Shown piece by piece: positions 15,001 through 42,400 of a DNA stretch of 64,000 nt. The stretch is from Archilochus colubris (taxonomy: Eukaryota > Chordata > Aves > Apodiformes > Trochilidae). A model generated the notes under the pieces. It was not told the DNA's origin. It saw only the letters and a program-made list of their open reading frames with translations, and did not search any database. The stretch spans positions 6,804,864-6,868,863 of the forward strand of contig CM041104.1 of NCBI GenBank assembly GCA_023079485.1, in the 5' to 3' direction. Each line of letters opens with the position of its first letter. Within the stretch, counting starts at the first letter, position 1. Position numbers and translations under genes: made by a program.

Positions 15001-16168
15001 TCCTTCCTCATCTGTCAGGCTGTAGTGCTGGTGGGTTTCTTGGTGATGGTTAATTTTTTCTCCTTTTGCTGCTTGAAAATTAGGCAGTTTCAGCGTCGAA
15101 AGTGGCCAGATGTGAAGAGACCATCATCTGCCAAGTCACTGTGAGTTGGGAGCAGTTCTCAAAAAGCATTTAGCTTTTATTTACCTTCCTGGCCTTCACT
15201 TCTCTTTTTGCATGCAGCACCTTTATTAACATCATTATCTATTCTATAAGTTTTGCAAGAAATATACTGCCATCATCACAGGGAAACCAGTGCTGTATAA
15301 GATCTCTTTATAGTTGTGTTCTGGGAATCAGGAGTGTTGAGGTCAAGGCAATTTCAAACTTGAGCAAAGGTGAAGAAACCAGTTACTGTTGACTGCCATT
15401 AAAAATCAGGTATCATTACCTTGGTTTTGTCTAAATTGCTGCCTCATGGTCTCTATCATCCAGAATGAGCAAAAGTGATCCTAATTTCTCAGAGTGGAGC
15501 ATCATGTCTTCTCTTGCTGTTTATCTAACCACAGCCTTACATGTTGTGAGCAAAAAGTTAGAACAGGAATAGGACTCAAGACAGCCCTGTACATTTTGTT
15601 AATTTATGACATTATACTAAAATGCAAGATTGTTTTGCTTACATTCCTGCCCTTTAAAACTTGATGATATTCAGTTTTCAACTTGCTAGAGCCCAAAGGT
15701 GATACAAAGTCAAAGATATGAAAAAGTTACCTTGGCCTTGCCAGTTCCTGTATCTCCCCTTAAACCAGAAGGATGAGGCTTCAGCTCATTAAAAATCAGA
15801 ATTCTCTCAAATTGTCCAGAGAAAAAGATATATCTGTACCTTATAGAGGTACATACACTAACCTTACCAGGCAGAATCTGAGAGTCTCAGCTCACCCAAA
15901 AGAGGATTTTCTCATTTGATGGAAATATTTTACAGGCTTTAGAATCAAAACAAAGCTAGAGTTAATAAGCAATATGTTTTGTACAGGTAGAAGTTTCAAA
16001 CACAGTTAATTGTTTCTGTTTATTGGTGGTCCACAGTGTTACAATTTTTTTTTCCTGCATGGAACAATTGAAAATCTATTTCTAGCTAATTTCTACTAGA
16101 AAGTTGTACACTGAATCATGTTTGTTTTGTTTTAAAGAGGACAGCTGTGGGAAGGATGGGAGGGCTAA
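1..16168 (+). CDS. SULF2: SULF2, extracellular heparan-sulfate 6-O-endosulfatase, 3' part of the gene (C-terminal about 350 residues)
   Basis: The spliced exons (1-11, 5763-6003, 7832-7928, 9450-9544, 11800-11859, 12300-12469, 12975-13117, 13325-13448, 14777-14807, 15084-15140, 16138-16168) join in one frame with GT-AG introns. They encode the C-terminal 40% or so of a Sulf-family endosulfatase. The family removes 6-O-sulfates from heparan sulfate proteoglycans at the cell surface and in the matrix, changing Wnt and growth-factor signalling. The sulfatase catalytic domain with its formylglycine cysteine is upstream of this window. What is seen here: a furin-like site, the end of the basic hydrophilic domain with a coiled-coil-like Lys/Arg-rich stretch, and the cysteine-rich C-terminal domain with several N-glycosylation sequons, ending in WEGWEG. 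SULF2 is preferred over SULF1 because of the sequence of this end and because NCOA3, its known neighbour in human, lies tail to tail with it. The species and the missing 5' half cannot be judged from here. Confidence 0.96.
12..5762 (+). other. SULF2 intron, 5.75 kb
   Basis: Donor gtaagt at 12, acceptor ...catgcag ending at 5762. The sequence is AT-rich and non-coding, with a T-run near 946-961, A/C-rich simple sequence near 2301-2319 and a short direct repeat at 5019-5042. ORFs of up to about 120 codons occur here (for example 1841-2212 on the - strand) but show no family resemblance or splice support. No clear transposon is seen. Confidence 0.8.
5763..6003 (+). CDS. SULF2: SULF2 coding exon: furin-like site and hydrophilic domain
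   Basis: 241 bases between acceptor catgcag and donor gtgagt. The product begins [14 protein letters not shown]. The R-N-R-S-V-R motif, ending at 5800, corresponds to the RSRSIR furin cleavage site of human SULF2, where the proprotein is split into disulfide-linked chains. It continues through an Asn-Ile-Thr sequon, an acidic EEEDKD run and a Gly/Ser-Gly stretch, and ends KVTHR. The last codon is completed in the next exon. Confidence 0.95.
6004..7831 (+). other. SULF2 intron with a G-run cluster
   Basis: GT-AG intron of 1.8 kb. The one notable element is a cluster of three G-runs at 7332-7355 (see findings). Otherwise it is AT-rich, with no repeat or gene recognised. Confidence 0.75.
7832..7928 (+). 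CDS. SULF2: SULF2 coding exon ([11 protein letters not shown] segment)
   Basis: 97 bases, acceptor ccaag, donor gtcagt. It encodes [20 protein letters not shown] and on to HIDHE. It has two cysteines and an N-glycosylation sequon (NDT), and is nearly identical to human SULF2 over this segment. Translation reads on past 7928 into the intron, but that read-through is not coding. Confidence 0.95.
7929..9449 (+). other. SULF2 intron
   Basis: GT-AG intron of 1.5 kb, ending in an almost pure T polypyrimidine tract of 20 T at 9428-9447 directly before the acceptor AG. No other feature is recognised. Confidence 0.75.
9450..9544 (+). CDS. SULF2: SULF2 coding exon: coiled-coil-like basic segment
   Basis: 95 bases. 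It encodes [20 protein letters not shown] and on to ECDCNKL. The spacing of Leu/Ile suggests a short coiled coil, followed by Lys/Arg residues and a CDC pair. It corresponds to the end of the hydrophilic domain, which binds heparan sulfate in this family. The last codon (AG) is completed by the first base of the next exon. Confidence 0.95.
9545..11799 (+). other. SULF2 intron
   Basis: GT-AG intron of 2.25 kb. AT-rich, with A-runs near 11150-11165 and 11448-11470. No repeat or gene recognised. Confidence 0.75.
11800..11859 (+). CDS. SULF2: SULF2 coding exon, 60 bases ([14 protein letters not shown])
   Basis: Acceptor ttttccag, donor gtaagt. It encodes a Lys/His-rich segment, [20 protein letters not shown], aligned with SYHTQHKGRLKHRGSSLHPF of human SULF2. 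The basic charge fits heparan-sulfate binding. Confidence 0.95.
11860..12299 (+). other. SULF2 intron, 440 bases
   Basis: GT-AG intron holding a T-rich tract near 12102-12127. An ORF from 12166 runs from the intron into the following exon; its upstream part is intronic. Confidence 0.8.
12300..12469 (+). CDS. SULF2: SULF2 coding exon: Lys/Arg-rich helix and start of the Cys-rich C-terminal domain
   Basis: 170 bases, acceptor gtgtgcag, donor gtaagg. It encodes [20 protein letters not shown] and on through a strongly basic helix, an NNDTC sequon and [16 protein letters not shown]. The exon ends inside the Leu codon of WTLGPF, which sets the donor at 12470. Confidence 0.95.
12470..12974 (+). other. 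SULF2 intron, 505 bases
   Basis: GT-AG intron. No feature recognised. Confidence 0.75.
12975..13117 (+). CDS. SULF2: SULF2 coding exon: Cys-rich C-terminal domain
   Basis: 143 bases. It encodes [20 protein letters not shown] and on to NTDPYQ. There are two N-glycosylation sequons (NNT and NET) and four cysteines (CAC, WC and FC). This is the most conserved part of the C-terminal domain. The exon ends in phase 0. Confidence 0.96.
13325..13448 (+). CDS. SULF2: SULF2 coding exon ([20 protein letters not shown])
   Basis: 124 bases, acceptor attgcag, donor gtaagt. It encodes [32 protein letters not shown] and [10 protein letters not shown]. It is near-identical to human SULF2, which has LMNAV at the start. 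Confidence 0.96.
13449..14776 (+). other. SULF2 intron carrying a CR1 fragment
   Basis: GT-AG intron of 1.3 kb. Apart from the CR1 remnant at 13733-13915 it is AT-rich single-copy-looking DNA. Confidence 0.75.
13733..13915 (-). mobile_element. CR1-type LINE 3' fragment (decayed)
   Basis: The + strand reads like the reverse complement of a CR1 3' end: an ATAGACTCCTAGAA-like start, then GGAAAGGACTTCTGGAGTTC, 'ctccaccttgaaaatctccgag' and 'tttctgggcaac'. CR1 is the dominant LINE of birds and other reptiles. The copy is short, 5'-truncated and diverged, with no coding capacity. Called from the characteristic motif order, without a repeat-library search. Confidence 0.8.
14777..14807 (+). CDS. SULF2: SULF2 31-base micro-exon ([11 protein letters not shown])
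   Basis: Acceptor cacctag, donor gtacat. It supplies only about ten residues, [10 protein letters not shown], matching GLKDGGSYEQY of human SULF2 with one Gly fewer. It keeps the frame between the exons at 13325 and 15084. Confidence 0.93.
15084..15140 (+). CDS. SULF2: SULF2 coding exon, 57 bases (RQFQRRKWP)
   Basis: Acceptor aaattag, donor gtgagt. It encodes [19 protein letters not shown] and is split inside a Leu codon finished by the terminal exon. Confidence 0.94.
15141..16137 (+). other. last SULF2 intron, 997 bases
   Basis: GT-AG intron. No coding or repeat feature recognised. Confidence 0.75.
16138..16168 (+). CDS. SULF2: SULF2 terminal coding exon (GQLWEGWEG, stop)
   Basis: The acceptor tttaaag is followed by the last base of a Leu codon and GQLWEGWEG, then TAA at 16166-16168. 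The same GQLWEGWEG end is known from human SULF2. The next AG in the sequence would break the frame. Confidence 0.95.
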
Positions 16169-16975
16169 CCTCCCCAGCTGCTGCACCTCCGTGAGGATAC
16201 AAACTGGCCAGAACTTGAATCCATGTACAGACTAAATGCAAATGTGTCTGACTTCAGAAAGAATTATAATATGAGCCTGGAGGACTGGATAAACTTTGAG
16301 GCTGAAATAGGTAGAATGTTTGCACTGGTGAGTGAATTAAATAGATGCAGCAAAATTATGGGAAATGCTGTCAGAAATACAGCTCTCTGAAATCCACTAT
16401 TGTACCTGCTTTTTGCTTTGGATTTATACCTCACCTGCTTCACAAGGCATTTTTACTTCAAGAAGACACCACTAACACTGACCCAGGAATGGACAGAAGA
16501 GGAAATAGAGCCTCATCCCAAAGAGGATTCCATCCCAGGGGGCTCAGTGCACACCACAACAGTGGAAGCAAACTTCAAATTATCTTCGTGTCAGCTGTAT
16601 CTTCAGATGCCACATGAAAATTTTCAAAGCCCAAGTATAACTATAAAGCAAGATTTAGAAAACATGGAGGCTTTGACTTCATACCTGGGTAAAGGTAATT
16701 GTGGAAAAGGACCTTCAAGAGATTCAGGAACTGAAGCAAGCAGCACTGAATATTCTCAACACCATGGTATTTCTCTGATTTCCTCTGAGGCTGTTTTAGT
16801 TCTGTGTCAACTCATCCATCCTATTGACACCTCTAGGAAAATTAGAGAAAATTTTGACTAACAGAACACCAGATTTTTGAAGGGGTTGTGTAAATATTGA
16901 TCAATATACTGTTTGAAAATGGATTCCTTCAGATTGTGAAGAATTTTGTTAATAAAAAAAGTGGACTGCCCACAC
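16169..16975 (+). other. SULF2 3' UTR
   Basis: About 0.8 kb from the stop to just past the AATAAA at 16951. It contains a 153-codon ORF (16400-16861). A stretch near 16408-16475 looks like part of the mammalian SULF2 3' UTR as I remember it, which favours UTR rather than a separate gene. The 3' end is estimated from the poly(A) signal only. Confidence 0.75.
16951..16956 (+). terminator. SULF2 polyadenylation signal AATAAA
   Basis: Canonical AATAAA about 780 bases after the stop, followed at a suitable distance by T- and GT-containing sequence (AATGTTAATGTTGC, 16988-17001). Cleavage is expected about 10-30 bases further on. Other variants downstream cannot be excluded. Confidence 0.7.
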
Positions 16976-18554
16976 CATTTCTCTAAATGTTAATGTTGCA
17001 TTAGTACATTTCAGAATTTATCCATTTTTTTAAAGTACTGAAAAAATTCAGTAAATGTACATCTCAAATTTTAGTGAAATCAGATTTGTATTAATTTTTT
17101 TTTATGTGGTAATATTATACTGTATGTTCAAAGCCAAAACAGTTCCTTTGAGAAAGCAGCATTTGCTTAGCAGTGTAACTTTCACATTTATTTTTTAAAA
17201 AGGCAGCTCCAAAAAGTTCAATGCTTGTAGCCAATAAGGAATACTCTAGTATTCTAGTATAGTTCAGTCTACAGAAAAGTAAATATTCTGAGTGACAGTT
17301 ACTATTTAAAGGCTTTTCAAGGGAAAAAAAACTTTCATTTTACTAAGGAAGCACAGTGTACAGAACCTATTTGAGTATTTTCATAAAGGAGTATTAATAC
17401 ATTGCAGTACTGGCACTAGCAGTGGTAATTTGTATTTATAATTTTTTTTCATGTTAATCTCCTACCTGTTTTAAAGGCACACGCAGGAGGGAGCTCATGT
17501 GACAGCCTCGACCAACTGTGGCCTTCACTTTTAAACCAAGAAGTACTTTTTTCTTCAAAACACAAACTTAACTCACTTCTAGAAACATAGAGTAAAAATA
17601 CATCATGGAAATTATTTTGATGCCATTCCTGGTTTTGCACAGTGGGAAATTCAAGTGGAATTACTTCACCAGGGATATAGGTATCTGTTACAACACTCCT
17701 GTGCTCAAAAATCTACTTGAATTTGGAAATGGAGAAAAAAAACCTCAAAAAGTGGCAGTGAGGTCTTTCATTGTATGTGCTAAATAGTAAAACTGGGATG
17801 GAGTTTGTGTCACATGTGAATATGTCAAATACACTTCTCAAAATTTTCTTGCAAGTTTTTTTTCATTCTGGAGGTAATACATGATTGTCTTAATCTAGGC
17901 ACAAATCTTGTTTATAGCCTGTTCCAGATTTCATCAAAGGAACAGCTGCTATCTCATGAGATCCTGGATCAATACAAATAAGTAAAAAAATAATGAATTT
18001 AAACTCACCAATCAAAATACATTTTTGGTGCTTTCCAGAGAAAAGTGTGAGCAGAGAAAGCTTTTCAGAGAAAAGTGAGTATGCAGAAATACTAGATTAG
18101 ATTTTAAAAAGTTTGCACTTACCTTTTTTGCATCCCACCTGTAGTCTTTGCCAAGATGAGAGTCTGACAATCAAAGTCCTGCAGGGCCTGAGTCCCCCAC
18201 TCAGTCAGAAGCTTGAAAAGTTTCCATGTCCCTTTATATAAAATATTAACTTGTGGGGCTTGCACAGGACACAAGAAGCAGCTGTTACTTTATGAAAGGT
18301 AAGTTGATGCCAAGTTATTGGGAAAGCTCCCTCCTCTTCTTTCCACTCTGCTAAAGTCTGCTGTTTCAGTTGAAAAAAACATCACTTCAACGCTGAGTCA
18401 GTGCAGCTCCAGTTGCTAAATGGGTCTCAAAGGTGAAAGGTCTAAGTTTGTCCCTTTGCTCTTACAGACAAACCTGGAAAAGTGTGAATCTTTTACCATC
18501 CTGACACAGTTATCAGCCTTAAGACCTAAGAGAGCTAATACACTATGTCACCAC
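16976..18554. other. intergenic spacer between the SULF2 and NCOA3 3' ends
   Basis: About 1.6 kb between the two inferred cleavage sites. It is AT-rich, with no coding exon, RNA gene or recognised transposon. A 12-base direct repeat (CAGAGAAAAGTG) occurs near 18037 and 18066. Confidence 0.65.
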
Positions 18555-21500
18555 ATTCTGATTTTAAATAGAAACCTTTATTTACATTATTATTAACATC
18601 CAAACACAAAAATCAGAAGAGCAGTAATACCTTACAACCAACTCTTTTATAAATCACTCCCCATGATTTTTCTGTTCTGCAAAATAAAGATACAGATATT
18701 TCAAGCAATACTTATAATGTAAACTAAACTTAAATGCAATTCTCAATACTGTTTGCCTTCTCCTGAGAAGTTTTAAAAATATTGCTCTCAGAATCACATG
18801 GTTTCATACTCACTGTATCATTCTGTCATCTGGTAGTCTGCACATAAATTCTAAAATAAAATGTGTGCTAATTGGTACAACATTCAAATAATTTTGTCTT
18901 ATGACTGAAAAATGGTCCTGATTTTATAACTTCAAAAGCAGTATTTTAAGCCAAGCATGGAAAAAATACTACATATGAATTTTTTTAAAACATGGTTTCT
19001 ATGATCAAAAGAGTAACAGACATGTAGCAAAACTATCTTCATTATGCAGCAGTGATCAGAGGTGGTTGTATAACCTAATTATTCTCTTACTGTTGAAAAA
19101 CTGTACACAGGTTGCTTTTTAAAAACATTCAGAAAAATCTACTGCTATAAAACCAAAACAGAATTGCTGAGAGAGATACTAAATGTCAACAGCTTTCAAA
19201 GTCAGTTTTATTTACTGCAGTAGGTGAGATTTTCAAACTAGTTGTTGCGTTTAGGATCAGTGCTGCCAAGAAAGATGTCATCAATGCATTTTAAAAATGC
19301 CCCCACCCCCCTTTACCAAGTTTAAACTAAAAATCTTTGGATTCAGCAAAAAAGTAGGTACTGGAAAGATCCAACATTCTAAACAGATGAGAAAATGATG
19401 ATCCTTTATAACATCAGTCAGGTACCAGTTATACATAGATGTATAAATAGAATCATTCATTTAAAAAAAATTAAGAGGGCACAATGTATAAAGTCATAGA
19501 TAGTCTAAGAGCTCACCTAATGAAAGCAATCAGGGTTTGTAGTTTCCATCAATATAATGAACAACTACAAAATACAAAGATTGTTCTACTCTGAGTTGAT
19601 ATAAAAAGCAAGAGATTGTTGCCTTTCAACTTCAGTAGGCAGCACTTAACAAATAGATATGTGCTAAGAAATAAAAAAAGAAGATAAAAGTTTCTTAGGC
19701 TTTTAAAAGTTTTGCATTAAAAACACACAGGAATTGGACTGAAGGTTTCAAATAAATACTATCACCTAAGCTATATACTCAGTACTAATTGCAGAGACAG
19801 AGTTGCATAAAGTAGATTGACTGAATCTACATTCCCTTTGGAACATAACTGGCAGTATGCTAAGGATGAATTTTCAAGTTAAAAGTTATTTCTATTAAAA
19901 TGGAAGATCACTCAATTTTCAGAATAATAAAACCACCTCTTGCTTACAGTACCAAGAAGAAGCAATCAAGAACACGGATGATTTTCTTTTTTACTCACTT
20001 GGGAGAAGTCAGTTTTCCATTACACAGTGAAATAACAGAACAAAAGCACCACACATCTGACACATTTCTGGGTCATCCCTTACAGAAGTTCAGAGGTTTG
20101 ACTCGTTGAAACTGCCTGAAACTGGGAAAACTGCAAAGGGATCTTCATTTCAAGAAATTAAGATGGGGAAGGGGTTGGGGTGTGAAGAAACCTGTCAGCA
20201 AATAATATGAATAATTTTGTAACTAGACTTAAATACTGATATGAGAGAAACCTGCTTAGAAAATACATTCATTACTATTAGAACAATCCAATGAGGTGCA
20301 GACATTTGGTTAAAGTGTGGCTTACTATCCTTAAAGATTTCTGGATGTCATGTAACAACAAATACTTTGCAAAAGACAAACTTTTTTGAAGAACACGCAG
20401 AGTTCACTAAAAGTGACAAAAAAAGACACAATCCCAGATTAATCAACTGAAAAGACAACATATTATAGCAAGACTTGACTGTCATGACAAGACATAACAT
20501 CTTACAACGCAGAGCCTGTGTCAAATTGCCTTATGTAAAAAGAAATGCAACAAAGTGCTCACAGGTGGAAAAAGCATTTAAGAACTGGTCTTTTATAAAA
20601 AGCTATATGTTAAAGATGCAAAAATAAATGAAGTGTTGAAGACCAAACAAGAGAAAGATGTGGGCCAAAGTCACCCACTTCAAAGTCATTATCTTTAATT
20701 AAAAAAAAAAAAAAAATCTATTTGGACCTCAACTACACTGAGTTTACAGAAATCAATTTTGTTAAATATTTAGCTTCACAAACTCTGCAAAAATGAGTTA
20801 GTGACCTACAAAAGTCATATATATAATACATTATCTTAAAGATCATATTTACAAAATTTATTCACAAAAAGACTGCAAAATTCTGATTCAGACTGCAGTG
20901 CCTTGCCTTGAGTTTTCTGAAGTTATTTTCAAAAAGATGAAAGATTATTGCTCTTAATTTCCATACACAGAAAACATTACATTATGCAGTCTTTTCAAAT
21001 AATTCTTAAGAGATTGTGTTTGAGAAGGAACATGAGTACACCCTACCTTCATATTAAGTCCTTATCAAAGATATTGCATTAATCCATTATATAATCCTTT
21101 ATAAAGTGCACTCAGCTGCACATCAATATGTAAATATTAGTCACAATTATGTTGAAATAATTTAAATTTACCATCCTCTCTTTTTTACCCCTTGGCTTCA
21201 ACAGACAGGATTTTGGACCAGTATGTGCCAATTCATTTTGCACTGCAACTTTGCTTTGGGAAATCCTGACTCTTGGGGGTAAGAGATTAAAAGCAGCATT
21301 TATAATCAGGAATTAATACAAAAGAGTCAAGGCTAGGAACTACATTCTCTGTCAGATATTCTTTCTAGAGAAATCAGAAAATTCTTACCACCATGACTTC
21401 TCCAGGCACTTTTATCTGCCTGTAGTTAAAGGGCTTCAGATAGCTACAGTAAATAGAGAGGGTACACCAGGAGTGCCCCCACCATCATTGCCAGATTCAC

Positions 21501-21774
21501 ATTTCTAGAGGCAGAGCAACAAAAACACTTCTGACCTTTTGTACACCACAATATACAGCAATGCAGAAAATGCTTCTAAAATGTTTTGTTTGTTTCTGTT
21601 GGGTTTTTTTTTTCCTCTGAATGAAGTAGCTTAGGACAGTGTGGTGAGTAACAAGAAGAGTCACTGATTTCCATAAGGCCAGTAGAGGTTGGTGTGAGGA
21701 ACATGTGGCTTTGCTTTTACTCCTGGTGCTTCCCTAAGACAGCACATTGGTGCCTGAAGATGTGGGTCAAGCTG
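18555..21774 (-). other. NCOA3 3' UTR
   Basis: About 3.2 kb from the NCOA3 stop to a canonical poly(A) signal at 18577-18582. The length is close to that of the human NCOA3 3' UTR (about 3.4 kb, from memory). It is AT-rich with a 17-base A-run (+ strand, 20700-20716). Internal AATAAA hexamers read on the - strand at 20867-20872 and 19207-19212 could give shorter transcripts. The short ORFs here are not coding. Confidence 0.7.
18577..18582 (-). terminator. NCOA3 distal polyadenylation signal AATAAA
   Basis: Reads AATAAA on the - strand and is followed about 25-35 bases downstream by a GT-rich element (TGTGGTGACATAGTGT). That pairing of signal and downstream element makes it the best candidate for the main NCOA3 3' end. 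Confidence 0.65.
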
Positions 21775-39456
<17,682 letters not shown>

Positions 39457-39475
39457 CTTGACCACACATCAGCAA

Positions 39476-42400
39476 CTAAATGCAATAAAATAAGAATTGC
39501 CAATGAACGTCTCAATAATTTAAAATTCAGATAACTTATTCAGATATGTTGTTTCTTAGATTTATGAGTCAGTATTTTTACCGTATGCGCTTTTACAAAG
39601 CTTTGTATCAATGTTAGCAAGAAAATGTTGAAAAATGCACTTAATTTGGTTCAGAGAAGTCTAAAGCTTTGCACCCTAATACTAGGACTACAATATAGTT
39701 CTAATTTCTCTGAAAATAAAAAGATACTCAGTGTTCTAATGTGTGTCTAGGTAACTTGAAAAGAAAGAGGTAAATTATGATATGCTAAATATACTTAAAT
39801 GTTAAGGATAAAGTTAGATACCATTAAAGAAAAAGGCAAGTGATACTGTAAAGCAATGAAGGATGGGTAACCAGAACACTAAAACCACAGAAATGTTGAA
39901 TAAAATTTCCTTTTCTGCATGCTTTTCTTCCATGTAATCTAGACACAGTAGCCACAAATAACTGTCAACCTTAGGTGATGCTTGAATGAGTTCCACATTT
40001 GGCTCAGTATAAAGCCAACAGATCACTACTACTACCACCCCTAACTCAACAGGTTACATGAGTTTTAGCTTTGTGTCTCTTGCTAAACCTTCTAAAATGA
40101 ACTGTTCTGTAAAAAGTTGAGAACAGGGGAATCAAAGACTTGAGAACTCTTTTAATTCTATTGCTTCTGCAGCAAAGATTGGGCCATAATCCAATAAAAT
40201 AATAGGTTGCTTTTGTTAAGGCCTGGCTATGTTAAAAAATCCTGGAAGATTATACATATATCCATGACACTCATCTCCCCTCAGTCCCCAAGAGGAAAAA
40301 GGAACACAGCAGTCACCAAGGAGACACCTACATCAGATCCTACTACACTACAATCAATGACATGCTGAGGGAGAAATAACAACTTTTTAACTGACCTATT
40401 TATGTAGCTGGAGGATTTTAGAACATAATTAGAACTATTAAAAAAAAAATCTAACAATTTGTATTTTGGGTTTTTGTACCACATTGGCAACAAGACATAT
40501 CTGGGCAGTTAAGAGATTAGCATTGTCTTATCCTTTTCACAGACATTTCCAAAGTTATTGTACATTTAATTTCCTGCAGTCCAGTTCAGGTTGCATTTCT
40601 TTTGCCAAGAAAAATTGGACTGGATGATCCTTGATGTCCCTTCCAAGCTGGTACTGTATCATTCTTTACCCGACACAGTAACAACAGTAACTGCTCTTAA
40701 ACATTTAGGTAAGACAGATAGACTTTTCTATAACGTGTAACCTTGATAGTAAGAAATTTTTCAAGAAAAGTTCACAGAGGTTCTTACAAGCAAAACCCAC
40801 CTTTACTACAGTCATTTAAAAAATGGCCTAGAATGACAAAATCCCTAGGAACTGCTTTAGCTCTTTCTAAAATCCAAACTGAATGGGCAAACACAGAGAA
40901 GGTATTTGCATGAAGCAGCCGGGTGTTGCTTGCAATAGATGATACTGTTATTGCAGGATGTTAGCTATGGGTGGAGAATTTAAAAGGACATTCTTTTTAG
41001 AGCAGTACAAACCTTTGAAATGAGGCAGGACAGAGGCCTGCTGGCTGCACTGAGAAGCAAACTCTGGATTACTCTGGCACATGTACAAAACTCAGAAGTA
41101 AAATGGCATTTCTTTAAAGCACCAGTTCTCCTTGGAACTAAGCAAATCATACAATACTTAACATGAAGTTATACTCATAAGAAATCTTCATCTCAATTGA
41201 TATGAATTAGAAGATGAAGGATAATCTACTTTTCACATCACAACAAAATTAAAAACCACAGTAAAACATAATTTTGCATTTAACATAATTACATAAGATG
41301 CCTAACCCTGTAACTATGGTCATGGACTGCACAGATATGAAGCTGCTTTTACTTCCCTATATTTGATATAAAGCCACGATTAATAAGACAAGACCAATAT
41401 ACAGAGAGATGGAAGATCAAGCCTGAAAACTTCTATCCCATCATACATTCCTCAAGGGCAAAAATCCCTCAAACACATTTATAGTGGCCCATCTCATGTG
41501 AAGTTCAAAAGAAATAAACTATTATGCCACTAGATGACAGTCTAGCTCTGAATAACTGCAGGGGTAAGATTTTCTTCAATTAAGTAGCTGAATGAAACCT
41601 ACTCATCTGAACAAGTAAGCCGTTTCAAAAGCAGATTATATAAAGAGGTTACGATCATCCAAAAAGCAGCTGATTATCTGAAGCTGACGATCAACAGAAC
41701 ATAAAACTCATCAGGTCCCACGGCTCCAGAGCTCTCGGCCAAGGCTCAGCTCTGCAGTCATTCTGCAGGTGACAGCCACACACACTCCAGGGCTGGTGCT
41801 TCCCTGCAACTGCATTCACAGGCAGAGTACTGAGCTGCAGGGTTAAGAGCTACTGCGGAAAGAGAAAGGAAGAGCTTAAAATAAAAGACTTAGGGATAGG
41901 CTCAGGAAGGGTGTGGGCATGCTAAGTATGTCAGAAGCCAGAAGAAAATTCTATTTTAGAGGAAAGATTTAAAACACATTAAATAGCTGAAAATTTGATC
42001 TAGGACAGACAATTCACCAGAATGTAATATTGCAGGTAGCAGGGTTGCATTAAATTATTTAGAATGGAAACATCATTTCTGGTTTCAGATCTACCTGACC
42101 TCTCCTGACAGCTAACTCACAGCAGAATTAAATAGAAAACCAAAATTACTATGTTTTGTCTCAAAAATATGATACATATCTGAGAATACAACCCTTCTTC
42201 TATTTAGGAAAACCTTCAAGCCTAAATATAGAAGCTTGGAGAAGGAAGGAAAAATTACCCAATTTGTGTAGGCTGTTTCCCTCAGGTCTGAAGCTGATGA
42301 GCTCCTTCACATGTATTTTCCTTTCCTTAGGAGAATCAGTACAAGCTGAGAAGGCATGCAATACCTAGAACAACTCTGAAACTGCTTAGCTAAGGAAATT

